A DNA stretch of 64,000 nt from Prevotella sp. tc2-28 (GTDB taxonomy: Bacteria > Bacteroidota > Bacteroidia > Bacteroidales > Bacteroidaceae), in contig NZ_FNRE01000010.1 of assembly GCF_900107705.1 (NCBI RefSeq), forward strand, positions 62,001 through 126,000, written 5' to 3'. Under the pieces are notes generated by a model. The model did no database searches. It saw only the letters and a list, made by a program, of their open reading frames with translations, and was not told where the DNA came from. Made by a program: the position numbers and the translations under genes. Shown here one piece after another: positions 27,610-36,838 of this stretch; positions within the stretch are counted from its first letter, which is position 1, and each line of letters opens with the position of its first letter.

Positions 27610-29049
27610 ATGAAAAAGAATCATTTATTAGCAATGATGAAGTTATGCTTGCTATTCTCAGCAGGTATATTTGTGGTCTCATGCGCTGATACTTATGATG
27701 GCAACGATACGTTTGAAAGCAACGTAAAGAATGCCACGTTAGAATCACCAAAAGAGGCGGATATCACTGTTACTGCCAGTACGGATGGTAGCACAATGAC
27801 TATTGAATGGCCTGTCGTATATGGTGCAGGTGGTTATGAGTTCAAGTTGCTAAATGCGAGTGATGAGGAAACGCCGTTAATCAGCAAGACGATTGATGGC
27901 TGTAAGGTAACCGTGAATCGCGAGGAGGATATGAACTACAAGATTCTTATTCGCACGCTAGGAAACGCTTCGCTTAACAATACAGAGGCACCTACAGCCA
28001 CTACAGTAGCATATTCTACTTTTACGGAGACTTATGCCAAAATTCCCGAAGGTGACCTTTATGAGTATTTCCAAAAAAATCCTATTCCAGATACAGAGAC
28101 AGAGGAGTTGAATTTTGATTTGACACCTAACGGAGAATACACACTTTCACAGCCTCTCGAGTTTAACTATCACAAGGTAGTACTCCGTACTTCTGACAAG
28201 ACTCATCATGCAACCATTACACTGGCTGCTGATGCCAACTTCATCGCATCTAATGACTTTACCTTGAAGTATGTCAATATCAATGCCAGTGCTATTACAA
28301 AACCTGTTATTGAAGCATATAGTTATGATACAGCTCCGGATGGTATTCTGGAGAAACCCGGTAACTATTACCTGATTGATTTTGTGCGTATCATGGATTG
28401 TGCAATTGCTGGTGTCGTTGGTAGCTTGTTCTATGATAACAACAAGGCTTATGGTGTTGTCAACTTCTTAATCAAGAACTCTATTATTCAGTTGACAACA
28501 ACAACCGATAAGATAAAGAACCAGGCTTGGATTTCATTCCAAGGTGGTGGTGTAAAGGATTTCTCAATGGCCAACTCAACCATCTTCCAGATGGGTGATG
28601 GTAATCCTCAGTATTTCCTGCGCTATAATAACTCTATACGCGTTGACCGCTTAGGATGGACTACTAGTGACCACACTACAATTACCTATACCAATAATAC
28701 CTTCTATAAAGTCGGTTCAGGTAACTGGTCGAACTATTCTGGCATTGCAAACTATTCCGTATACAATGTTCAGAATAATATCTGGTATGCATGTGGTGAC
28801 GGAGCAATTGCACGTCGTATCATGGGTAATGGTCGATTGGGTACAAATGCTTCTGCAACATGGAATAACAATACCTACTGGAATGCAGATGGACAGATTG
28901 ATCAGGGTACTTACGATACAGGTACCGTACTTACCACTAATCCTGACTTTGAGAATCCTGCGGAGATAGACTTTACCCCCAGAGGTGCTGAACAGGTTGA
29001 GAAGCAAACGGGTGATCCTCGTTGGTTTGCTGCTTCAAATGCAGAATAA
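27610..29049 (+). CDS. DUF4957/DUF5123 surface lipoprotein, PUL triplet 2
   Basis: The 479-residue lipoprotein (lipobox GIFVVSCADTYDGND) has the same order as the 20235 product: fibronectin-like segment (TIEWPVVYGAGGYEFKLLNA), conserved IRTLGNASLNNTEAPTAT motif, beta-helix (FTLKYVNINASAITKPVIEA) and a C-terminal DUF5123-like region ending TGDPRWFAAS. It is clearly a diverged paralogue, which supports duplication of the whole triplet. It has its own promoter and precedes susC by 31 bp. Likely a glycan-binding surface protein. Confidence 0.8.
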   Translation: MKKNHLLAMMKLCLLFSAGIFVVSCADTYDGNDTFESNVKNATLESPKEADITVTASTDGSTMTIEWPVVYGAGGYEFKLLNASDEETPLISKTIDGCKVTVNREEDMNYKILIRTLGNASLNNTEAPTATTVAYSTFTETYAKIPEGDLYEYFQKNPIPDTETEELNFDLTPNGEYTLSQPLEFNYHKVVLRTSDKTHHATITLAADANFIASNDFTLKYVNINASAITKPVIEAYSYDTAPDGILEKPGNYYLIDFVRIMDCAIAGVVGSLFYDNNKAYGVVNFLIKNSIIQLTTTTDKIKNQAWISFQGGGVKDFSMANSTIFQMGDGNPQYFLRYNNSIRVDRLGWTTSDHTTITYTNNTFYKVGSGNWSNYSGIANYSVYNVQNNIWYACGDGAIARRIMGNGRLGTNASATWNNNTYWNADGQIDQGTYDTGTVLTTNPDFENPAEIDFTPRGAEQVEKQTGDPRWFAASNAE

Positions 29050-29080
29050 TCATGATTACGATAACTAAAACAAACAAGAT

Positions 29081-32000
29081 ATGAAAAGAAAACTCATCAT
29101 CAGTTTATGCCTGAGTGCTATGATGGCATTAGTATCTATGCCAGCTATGGCTCAGAATAAGGTGACGGGAAATGTGGTCGACGAGAATGGGGAGCCCGTA
29201 ATTGGCGCATCCATAACCGTTGTCGGCAAAAAGGGTATGGGTGCCGTGACAGACCTTGATGGTAACTATACGCTGAATGTTCCCGCAGGAACTAAAATAA
29301 CCGTTAGTTATATTGGTTATCTGCCTCAGACAGTGAAGGCTGGTACTAATGTGAAGTTGGTAGAAGACCGCCAAAGTCTTGAGGAGGTCGTTGTCGTTGG
29401 TTATGGCACTCAGAAGATGAAGAATGTGACGGGTGCTATCGAAACAATTACTCCTAAAGACATCGCAGACCTTTCAGTTGGTAGTCTGGGTGATGCCCTG
29501 GTAGGACAGTTCAATGGAGTCAGCGTGACTTCAGGAGGAAACCGCCCTGGTGAAACTCCCTCACTGAACATCCGTCAGAGTTCGGTAGCAACCAGTGTAA
29601 CGCCTGACGCTACTCGTGGTGGTGATGCCAATCCGGCTCCATTGTATGTTATTGATGGATTTATCTCTACTGAGGAAGCATTCAATAATCTGGATGTAAG
29701 TGAGGTTGAAAGTATTACCGTGCTGAAGGATGCCTCGGCCGCCGTCTATGGTGCTCGTGCCGCCTATGGTGTTGTATTGGTTAAGACCAAGCAAGGTGAT
29801 CAAGGTGCGCCTAAGATTTCCTATGCAGGTCAGTTTGGTTGGACAGATGCCCTTTATACTCCCAAGATGCTGAGTTCGTATGATTACATGAAGGTGTATA
29901 ATACCATGCGTGCTGCTAATACGTCAACTCAGGATAATCTTGAATTGCGTACCCAACTTTTCCAACTGGACGAGATGGAGGCAGTCCGTAATACAAATTA
30001 CAACTTGCTGGAGGATAACTGGAAGGCTGCGCTCACTCACCGTCACAATGTTAATATCAACGGTGGTACAGACAAGGCTACCTATTTTGGTAGTGTCAGC
30101 TATTTCAAGCAAGAAGGTAACTTAGGTCGTCTTTCGTATGATCGCTACAACTTCCGTGCTGGTGTGAACGGCAAGATTGGCAAATATGTGAAGAGTGCCT
30201 TACAGGTAAGTGGAGACTGGGGTGAACGCAATAACGCCGTAGCACCAGAGGGTGGTGGAACCGACTATGACTATAAATGGTTGATGACTCATTTGCCATT
30301 TGTACCCGATTATATGGATGGCCATCCCATTGTATATTCTGGTATGGAGAATCAGACTCCGACTTCTGCAACACGCCTCTATAACTTTGGTGCCGTTCAG
30401 AGTAGCTCTGATAATGTACAGACCAGGTCACACAATTTAGCTGTTAATGGTAGCCTGGAGTTTGATTTTGGTTGGATTAAAGCATTACAAGGACTGACTG
30501 CAAAGGTTTCTTATTCGAAAAATATCAGTTCCAGCAAATCAAATACTGCTAGTACGGCCCTGAATGTTTATGGACTTGCAAACCGCACTGGTAGCGGTAG
30601 TCACCTGTATGCCCAGGAGAATCCACAGTTCAGTCTCTATCAGTTAGGCGGTGGAAGCGGTGGTTATCTGCGTCGTAACATGTCGGAGACACAGAACTAT
30701 CAGTTTAACTTGACATTGCAATATGCACGTAAGTTCGGAGACCATGATGTTAGTGGACTGTTCTCGATAGAGAAGAGCGAGGCAGAAACAGAGTATGTGA
30801 TTGGTACGGTAACGAATCCTATTTCCTATCATGATGGCCAGAGTTTCTCTATAGGTAGTGATGGTGAGAAGAACACCGAGTTTAGTCGTGCAGAGAGTGG
30901 TATGCTCTCTTATGTAGGCCGTCTCAACTACGCCTATGCAAGCAAGTATTTGTTTGAGTTCCTGATGCGTACTGATGCCTCTACCAAGTTTGCACCAAAG
31001 AATTATTGGGGCTTCTTCCCCTCTGTCAGTGTTGGTTGGGTTGTCAGTGAGGAGAAATGGTTCAAGGAGAATATCAAGTGGATGGATTTCTTGAAGATTC
31101 GTGCTTCATGGGGTCTCATGGGACGTGATAACATCAAGGCATGGCTTTGGACTCAGCTTTACAACCGCAACGATGCCAAGGGTGCTGTATTTGGCAACAA
31201 GGGAACCAACAATCCTGTCAATGTCGGTGTTGTGATGCCAAAGGCTGGTGTAAATGGTGATGTGCATTGGGACAAGACCTATAAGACTAACATCGGTATT
31301 GATGCGCGTTTCTTGAAGAGCCGTCTGTCAGTGAACTTCAACTATTACTTCGATCGTGGACGTGAGTTGTTTGCCACCCGTACCGGTACTGCTGATTTCC
31401 CAGCTACTGTAGGTACTCAGGCTACTCCTGAAAACTATGGTGAGATTGATTCATGGGGCTGGGAGTTGACCCTTGGCTGGCGTGATAAGATAGGCAAGGA
31501 TATTACCTATTGGGCCAAGATTAATACCGGTTACAGCGACAACAAGATACTGGAGAGCAATTTCCAGGCCATTCCTGACCTTGATGGTATTGTACGTGGT
31601 GAACGTGCTGATCGTGGTGTCTGGGGTTATAAGTGCATTGGTATGTTCCGTAGCAACCAGGACATTGATGAATACTTCAGCAGATACGGAATCACTGAGT
31701 ACATGGGTCTGAAGAGAGAAGCCGTATATCCTGGTATGTTGATTTACGAAGATGTACGAGGACAGAACAATGGTGATGGCACGTGGGGAGAGCCTGATGG
31801 AAAAGTAGATAAGAACGATATGATTCAAATCAGTGAACGCAGTAGCAATCCTTATGGATTCACCCTGAACTTCGGTGGTTCGTGGAAGAGTCTTTCGCTT
31901 TCAGCTCAGTTTGCTGCGGCATGGGGTGCTAAGGCTATTATCCAGACCGACTTCCGCCAGGCTGCCAGTGACTATGAATATGCGAATATGCCGTCATCGT

Positions 32001-32359
32001 TTGCTGATATGTTTAACTATCAGGACATTTACGATGCAAGCGGTAATATTACGGTTCCTGCCAATCGCAATGCCAGCATGCCTAATATGCGATATTCTTC
32101 CGTTAACCAGGTAGCCTCTTCTTTCTGGATGGTTAATGCTGCTAGTGTATCATTGCGTAATGTCACTTTGGCTTGGACGATGCCTAAGCAGTGGATTAGC
32201 AAAGTCGGACTGAGTAGTGTTCGTCTGAACCTGACCGTTCAGAATGCCGTTAATTTCTACAACCCATATCCTGACAAGAGTTGGGCTTCATGGGGTGGAA
32301 CCTATGGTCGCTATCCTAACCTGCGTAAGTTCACTATGGGTGTCAATGTTTCATTCTAA
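29081..32359 (+). CDS. SusC-like TonB-dependent transporter, triplet 2
   Basis: The 1092-residue protein has a signal peptide (MMALVSMPAMAQNK), the regulatory-like domain (GNVVDENGEPVIGASITV), the TonB-box-like LEEVVVVGYGTQKMKNVTGA, a plug (GQFNGVSVTSGGNRPGETPS, PLYVIDGFISTEEAF, VLKDASAAVYGARAAYG) and a barrel ending GVNVSF. It parallels the 21766 product along its length (for example WGFFPSVSVGWVVSEEKW versus WGVFPSVSAGWIVSEEKF), so the two are paralogues with possibly different oligomer size or substitution preference. SusD follows after 8 bp. Confidence 0.95.
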   Translation: MKRKLIISLCLSAMMALVSMPAMAQNKVTGNVVDENGEPVIGASITVVGKKGMGAVTDLDGNYTLNVPAGTKITVSYIGYLPQTVKAGTNVKLVEDRQSLEEVVVVGYGTQKMKNVTGAIETITPKDIADLSVGSLGDALVGQFNGVSVTSGGNRPGETPSLNIRQSSVATSVTPDATRGGDANPAPLYVIDGFISTEEAFNNLDVSEVESITVLKDASAAVYGARAAYGVVLVKTKQGDQGAPKISYAGQFGWTDALYTPKMLSSYDYMKVYNTMRAANTSTQDNLELRTQLFQLDEMEAVRNTNYNLLEDNWKAALTHRHNVNINGGTDKATYFGSVSYFKQEGNLGRLSYDRYNFRAGVNGKIGKYVKSALQVSGDWGERNNAVAPEGGGTDYDYKWLMTHLPFVPDYMDGHPIVYSGMENQTPTSATRLYNFGAVQSSSDNVQTRSHNLAVNGSLEFDFGWIKALQGLTAKVSYSKNISSSKSNTASTALNVYGLANRTGSGSHLYAQENPQFSLYQLGGGSGGYLRRNMSETQNYQFNLTLQYARKFGDHDVSGLFSIEKSEAETEYVIGTVTNPISYHDGQSFSIGSDGEKNTEFSRAESGMLSYVGRLNYAYASKYLFEFLMRTDASTKFAPKNYWGFFPSVSVGWVVSEEKWFKENIKWMDFLKIRASWGLMGRDNIKAWLWTQLYNRNDAKGAVFGNKGTNNPVNVGVVMPKAGVNGDVHWDKTYKTNIGIDARFLKSRLSVNFNYYFDRGRELFATRTGTADFPATVGTQATPENYGEIDSWGWELTLGWRDKIGKDITYWAKINTGYSDNKILESNFQAIPDLDGIVRGERADRGVWGYKCIGMFRSNQDIDEYFSRYGITEYMGLKREAVYPGMLIYEDVRGQNNGDGTWGEPDGKVDKNDMIQISERSSNPYGFTLNFGGSWKSLSLSAQFAAAWGAKAIIQTDFRQAASDYEYANMPSSFADMFNYQDIYDASGNITVPANRNASMPNMRYSSVNQVASSFWMVNAASVSLRNVTLAWTMPKQWISKVGLSSVRLNLTVQNAVNFYNPYPDKSWASWGGTYGRYPNLRKFTMGVNVSF

Positions 32360-32367
32360 TATGCGAT

Positions 32368-34605
32368 ATGAATATGAAAAATATATATAGAATAGGTTAT
32401 GCTGCCATGCTGACCGCTGTAGTCGGAATTACAGCATGTAGCGATAAGTTTCTTGAGGAAAAAAGAAACTATGGAAATTTCAATGCGGCTGATAGCTATG
32501 GTTCTGCTGCGGCTGCAACGGAACGTCTGAATAATATCTATTTCTGGCTGCTACCAGTATCTTCTGGTGGTAGTGGAAATGGCACAAATGCCCCCAACGA
32601 CTGGACTAGTGTTGGAAATGCCGACGATTGGGCAAAGAGCACATTGGAATATGGTGGTATCTCAACGATGTGGGTTAATCCACAAGAGGAGCTTACCTAT
32701 GATAATGTCTATGACCATTTCTTCGTAGCCAATGACACCTATAGTCCTTGGGGACATATCCGAAATTGTAATGATATCATTGAGGGTGTGCAAAACTCAA
32801 CGGGTATTGGTGAAGAAGAGAAGAAGCCCTTGTTAGGACAGGCTTATTTCTTCCGTGCTTATATGTACTATAGTCTTGTAAAGTTATATGGTGGTGTTCC
32901 CATCATTGACCATGTACAAGATCCTATTGGCAGTCAGGCAAATAGTCTGATTGTGCAACGCCAGACGACAAAAGACTGTATTGACTTTATCTGTTCTGAC
33001 TTGGACAAGGCAGTGTCAATGCTTCCAACTCAGTGGGCAGATGGTACCGATTTTGGACGCGTAACGTCTGGTTTGGCTCAAGCACTGAAGGGTTATGTGT
33101 TGCTGTTCTATGCCAGTCCGTTGTTCAATCGTGAAGATGCTGATGCCCGTTGGCAGGCAGCATACGAAGCAAACAAGAAAGCACTCGAATTGTTGAATGC
33201 CGGTGGTGTTAACTTAGCATACGCCACAACGGGAGGTGATCAGAATGCCAAGAATTGGAACCGTATTTGGACAACCTATGATGGTAGCGAAGTTAACGGT
33301 AATATTCGTGAGGGCGTGTTTGTAACATTGCATAATACGAACGATAATGTTAGCGGACAGCCTGATTTTGGTAAATGGAATCGCTGGGAGCATGCCATCC
33401 GTCCAAGAAATATGAATGGTGGCGGTGGTCTGACACCTACCTCGGAAATGGTCGACCTCTTCCCAATGGCAGATGGTAAGACTCCTTCTGAGAGCAGTAT
33501 TCACTATGATAAGAAGAAGTTCTGGTTGAATCGTGACCCACGCTTCTATCGTACTTTTGCATTCCCAGGAACAGAATGGCAGTTCGATGAAGGTGCCGTT
33601 AATCTGGCTGATGAGGCCTTGTCTAGTATTGTGCCGGCTGACCTCTATTCGACAGGTCGTAAATTCCAGTTATGGAGTTACCAGTGGACAGACAACGCTA
33701 CTGACCAGACTAGTATCACAACCAGTAGTGGCTATTGGCCTGATATGCTGAGTGCCAGCTCTGACAAGGCAGGAGGTCATTCTGTCTATGTCCGTAAACG
33801 TACTTTGGATGCCAATCTGACTCCTTCTACCTTGTATACCTTCCTTGTCAGCAACTCTAATCCAAAGGGATTCATGAAGTGTGCGGCTCCATTGCTGACT
33901 GTACGCTATGCTGAGGTGCTGCTGAACTTTGCCGAGGCTGCTGCAGGTGCCAAACATCTTGATGAGGCAGAGTCTGCCTTGCAGAAGATACGTGCTCGTG
34001 TTGGCTATACGTCAGCAAATAACTATGGATTGGCTTCAATGGGTACCCGTCAGGAAGCATTGAAGGCCGTATTCTACGAGCGCCAGGTTGAGTTGGCCTA
34101 TGAAGGAAAGCTTTTTGACACGATGCGTCGTTGGATGCTCTTCGATGGTGGTGTTGGACAGGCTGATATCAAGCCGAGCTGGGCACTGAAAGGTTTCGAT
34201 GGCAATACTTGCACGTATTTGGGCGTAGCACCGCTTAATGGTAAGAAGCGTCATAGTATCGTACTCTATTGTAAAACGGTTCAGGCCACAGACCCTGCTT
34301 TCGCCAACCGTCCCACGGCACTTACTTTGGATGAGGATATGAGTTATTCTGATGGTATCTACGCTGATAGTAAGGTGGCTGCTATGGCTAATTTCTACGA
34401 TACATATCTGGAGCGTAAGGATGTTAATGCGGATGGTAACGATGATGCTGTCACCATTAAATATTATCCGAAATATTATTTCCTCGGCTTGAAGAGAAAT
34501 GCCATGCAAAACAATGTAACATTACACCAGACTGTTGGTTGGCATGATCTTGGCCGAAATGCCGATGGTAAGTTTGACCCATTGTCAGATACATTACCAG
34601 AGTAA
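32368..34605 (+). CDS. SusD/RagB-like glycan-binding lipoprotein, triplet 2
   Basis: The 745-residue lipoprotein (lipobox AVVGITACSDKFLEEKR) shows the SusD pattern: GQAYFFRAYMYYSLVKLYGG, RYAEVLLNFAEAAAGAK and VFYERQVELAYEGKLFDTMR. It matches the first SusD in length class and in these blocks. ATG 32368 or 32374 may be used. It ends the PUL; a near-perfect hairpin terminator follows within 18 bp. Confidence 0.94.
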   Translation: MNMKNIYRIGYAAMLTAVVGITACSDKFLEEKRNYGNFNAADSYGSAAAATERLNNIYFWLLPVSSGGSGNGTNAPNDWTSVGNADDWAKSTLEYGGISTMWVNPQEELTYDNVYDHFFVANDTYSPWGHIRNCNDIIEGVQNSTGIGEEEKKPLLGQAYFFRAYMYYSLVKLYGGVPIIDHVQDPIGSQANSLIVQRQTTKDCIDFICSDLDKAVSMLPTQWADGTDFGRVTSGLAQALKGYVLLFYASPLFNREDADARWQAAYEANKKALELLNAGGVNLAYATTGGDQNAKNWNRIWTTYDGSEVNGNIREGVFVTLHNTNDNVSGQPDFGKWNRWEHAIRPRNMNGGGGLTPTSEMVDLFPMADGKTPSESSIHYDKKKFWLNRDPRFYRTFAFPGTEWQFDEGAVNLADEALSSIVPADLYSTGRKFQLWSYQWTDNATDQTSITTSSGYWPDMLSASSDKAGGHSVYVRKRTLDANLTPSTLYTFLVSNSNPKGFMKCAAPLLTVRYAEVLLNFAEAAAGAKHLDEAESALQKIRARVGYTSANNYGLASMGTRQEALKAVFYERQVELAYEGKLFDTMRRWMLFDGGVGQADIKPSWALKGFDGNTCTYLGVAPLNGKKRHSIVLYCKTVQATDPAFANRPTALTLDEDMSYSDGIYADSKVAAMANFYDTYLERKDVNADGNDDAVTIKYYPKYYFLGLKRNAMQNNVTLHQTVGWHDLGRNADGKFDPLSDTLPE

Positions 34606-34622
34606 ATAATAAATAGAAAATC

Positions 34623-34660
34623 AATAATGAGGGTATGCCACTGGCATACCCTCATTATTT
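34623..34660 (+). terminator. Strong hairpin terminator ending the PUL
   Basis: A perfect 17-bp stem (34623-34639 with 34643-34659) with a 3-nt ACT loop, rich in GAGGGTATGCC. It sits between the SusD stop and the convergent DUF6078-like gene and could serve both. Confidence 0.85.
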
Positions 34661-34669
34661 GGATAGTGA

Positions 34670-35137
34670 CTACCAGTTGTAATCCTCTACATACCCGTCG
34701 AATTTCACTTCGTCTGTCCATCCGCTTTTACGAAACAGGTTGCGGATGTCTTCCTGTAGGGCAGGGGGGATGAGGCGCGAGCCGTTGCGGTATTCGAAGT
34801 AGTAGGTGCGGTTGGTGAGACCGATTATTCCGTAACGGACTTCACTCTCCACACGCTTGGGCATGTCGCTTGTGAAGGTGTGGGTCATGCCTTTGGCAAA
34901 GCGTACCTTCTGGTCGTTGCGACACATGGGACACTCTGCAGTTGCCACACCCTCGAAATGCGGATTGACACATCGGTAGGTACTGGCGGTATTGGGCAGG
35001 TGCTGTCCTACGAGCCATCGCAGACAGTGGTCGCGCAATGGGCAGCTCTCAATGTAACATACGGTATAGCCTTCCTGGGCTTGCTTGATTAATAGTTCTT
35101 CTTTGATATTCATGTTTTCCATTTTTTTAGTTTCCAT
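34670..35137 (-). CDS. Cys-rich DUF6078-like protein
   Basis: The 155-residue protein has two Cys clusters that could hold zinc: VCYIESCPLRDHCLRWL (about residues 26-42) and AECPMCRND (about 67-75). I associate it with DUF6078 by memory of Bacteroidales proteins, without certainty. No signal peptide or membrane segment is visible. The start region carries a tandem copy of a CTAAAAAATGGAAA unit, placing two in-frame ATG codons (35137 and 35122) in the same sequence setting. It lies just outside the left inverted repeat of the vapE unit, on the same strand as vapE; no own promoter box was found. Function unknown. Confidence 0.65.
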   Translation of the reverse strand: METKKMENMNIKEELLIKQAQEGYTVCYIESCPLRDHCLRWLVGQHLPNTASTYRCVNPHFEGVATAECPMCRNDQKVRFAKGMTHTFTSDMPKRVESEVRYGIIGLTNRTYYFEYRNGSRLIPPALQEDIRNLFRKSGWTDEVKFDGYVEDYNW

Positions 35138-35148
35138 TTTTTAGAGAA

Positions 35149-35258
35149 TTTCAAAATCTCCCTCACATCCTAACATTTTCGCTGGGAATGCCCTTGTACA
35201 AAGGGCTGAGGCACGTTAGGGAGAGAATGTTTAGGGTAACGTCTCCCTAACGTTTTTG
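35149..35258 (+). repeat. Left 110-bp inverted repeat flanking vapE
   Basis: This copy is the inverse of the one at 36711-36820. In outside-to-inside order it has TTTCAAAAT, TCCTAACATTTTCGC (35168-35182), a near-palindrome centred on TTGTACAA (35191-35205), TGAGGCACG (35207-35215), and hairpin arms 35213-35224/35242-35253 followed by TTTTTG. The hairpin plus T-run is terminator-like and faces vapE. By eye about three quarters of positions agree with the right copy. Confidence 0.85.
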
Positions 35259-35269
35259 CCTTCTTACCC

Positions 35270-36478
35270 TCACGCAACATGAAGTGGAACGGCTTTGTAA
35301 TAGGCTACGTTACTGTGACTCTTGTGCTCGTAGTCGAGACTGACAAGTGCTCGTCCCAGCTCTACTTTCGCCTTTGTAGTAACAGCCACGTTGGGGTATG
35401 CATTGCGGATAATCTCCAGCATCTCCGTGGTGCTCATCGACTTCACCTTCTCACCCTCCTTGGGCTTGCGAAAGCAGACTTTCACCATCTCTGCAATGTC
35501 CTTCTGTTGCATGTAGGCGAGGTTCAGCTGCTGAATACGAGTAACCTCCTCGTTGTTGAACCAATAGGGAGCATTCAACTCACGGATTTCGTACAACACC
35601 TGGGCATACAACTGCTCGTAGTCAATGTCGCTAGTATTGTCTATCAGCTGACCTTTGGGAATGGAAATGCAGATGTAACGACGACTGCCCGTTGCATCCG
35701 TCAGAGGATGCGGATTGTTGGTGGTCGACACGAACGAAGCATAGCGGGGACGGTCGTCCTGTGCCTTTCCAAAGATAGGTCGTCCGTTCACCTTGTTTTT
35801 AGACAAGGTCTGCTTCAATGCCGCATGCTGACTGGGCCGGATGGCTTCCAGTTCGTCGAGGTTCACCAGCAGGTTGTTCGTCAGCGCCATCTCCTTGTCG
35901 AACTTGTTCGACAGATTCAGGTGATCCAGGTAGTACTCACGAAGCTGAGAGGGTAGCAGTCGGCGCAAGAAGGTGGTCTTGCCACAACCTTGAGCACCAA
36001 TCAGCACAGGAACCACCTCGTTGCCGTGCATGGTGTCCATCTGTAACCAATGAGCCACCGTAGATCGTAGCCAGACGGCTAAGAAGGCGAGCTGTTCCGT
36101 GCTGAGGCCGGGCAGACGTGAGAAGAGCTTGGCTACGTGGTTCTGTCCGTCCCATTGGGGCAGGTCGTTCAGGAAAGCCAGGACAGGGTTGAACATGCGC
36201 ACCTCTTCAGAGTTGACATACATGGTGATGTCAGCCTTGGGGTTGCACTCCTCGTCCAGTCCTTCGCGAAGGGCCCGGATAATGATGCTGTTCAGGGCCT
36301 CCTGTGTCAGCGGACGATAGTCAGCAGTCATCTCTGACCTCATTTTGAATTCGACCTTTCCGCTCAGCATGTTGCGTCGCAGACGATAGTTGTCGTTCAG
36401 GAATTGCTCAATGATGAGCACACTCTCTTTTTGAACATTTTGGGGCTGTTCAACTACCACTAAGGATTTTGCTTCCAT
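35270..36478 (-). CDS. VapE-family P-loop ATPase (DUF3874-like C-terminus)
   Basis: The 402-residue protein has Walker A GAQGCGKT (161-168), a Walker B region LLVNLDELE (203-211), sensor-like STTNNPHPL (251-259) and candidate Arg finger GSRRYI (264-269). This is the virulence-associated E fold, related to superfamily 3 helicases, found in phages, satellites and integrated elements. The N-terminal primase domain often fused to VapE in Bacteroidetes is missing, and no primase, integrase or phage structural gene is nearby. It lies between 110-bp inverted repeats and has its own promoter. Replication-linked ATPase activity is inferred from the family; its role here is open. Confidence 0.85.
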   Translation of the reverse strand: MEAKSLVVVEQPQNVQKESVLIIEQFLNDNYRLRRNMLSGKVEFKMRSEMTADYRPLTQEALNSIIIRALREGLDEECNPKADITMYVNSEEVRMFNPVLAFLNDLPQWDGQNHVAKLFSRLPGLSTEQLAFLAVWLRSTVAHWLQMDTMHGNEVVPVLIGAQGCGKTTFLRRLLPSQLREYYLDHLNLSNKFDKEMALTNNLLVNLDELEAIRPSQHAALKQTLSKNKVNGRPIFGKAQDDRPRYASFVSTTNNPHPLTDATGSRRYICISIPKGQLIDNTSDIDYEQLYAQVLYEIRELNAPYWFNNEEVTRIQQLNLAYMQQKDIAEMVKVCFRKPKEGEKVKSMSTTEMLEIIRNAYPNVAVTTKAKVELGRALVSLDYEHKSHSNVAYYKAVPLHVA

Positions 36479-36596
36479 AGCTTACTTTAAGTTTTTAATG
36501 GTTTATAAATTTGTTATTGGCTGGTTTTTCATGGTGTTTTTCTTGTGTTTTCCATGATTGCCATTATCCCAATTTGCACTCTTCCGAAATGCCATG

Positions 36597-36628
36597 CAAA
36601 GATACAAAAAAATAATGCGGTTTGCAAA
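36597..36628 (-). promoter_or_regulatory. Promoter of vapE, inside the inverted repeats
   Basis: Minus strand: TTTG (36625-36628), 20 bp spacer, TATCTTTG (36597-36604). It gives a leader of about 110 nt before the ATG at 36478, so vapE expression does not depend on outside promoters. Confidence 0.8.
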
Positions 36629-36710
36629 TAATTGACCTAAAAAAGCACGTTTTTTCACGGTATTATTGCGCAAATTCTGCTATATAATAAATAAGGTGAG
36701 TGAGCGTCCT

Positions 36711-36820
36711 CAAAAACGGGAGGGAGACGGGAGGAACATTTGTTTTCCCTCCCGTGCCTCAATCCCTTTGTACAAAAGGGTTCCGAGCAAAAACGGGAGG
36801 AAGGGAGGGACATTTTGAAA
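36711..36820 (-). repeat. Right 110-bp inverted repeat flanking vapE
   Basis: Read on the minus strand it parallels the left copy: TTTCAAAAT, TCCTCCCGTTTTTGC (36801 to 36787), palindrome around TTGTACAA (36764-36780), TGAGGCACG (36753-36761), hairpin arms 36746-36755/36716-36725 and TTTTTG. Where the left copy has TAAC/GTTA in its arms, this one has CCCG/GGGA, so pairing is kept. The hairpin with its T-run faces vapE. Confidence 0.85.
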
Positions 36821-36838
36821 ATCCTTGGTTCTGATGCG

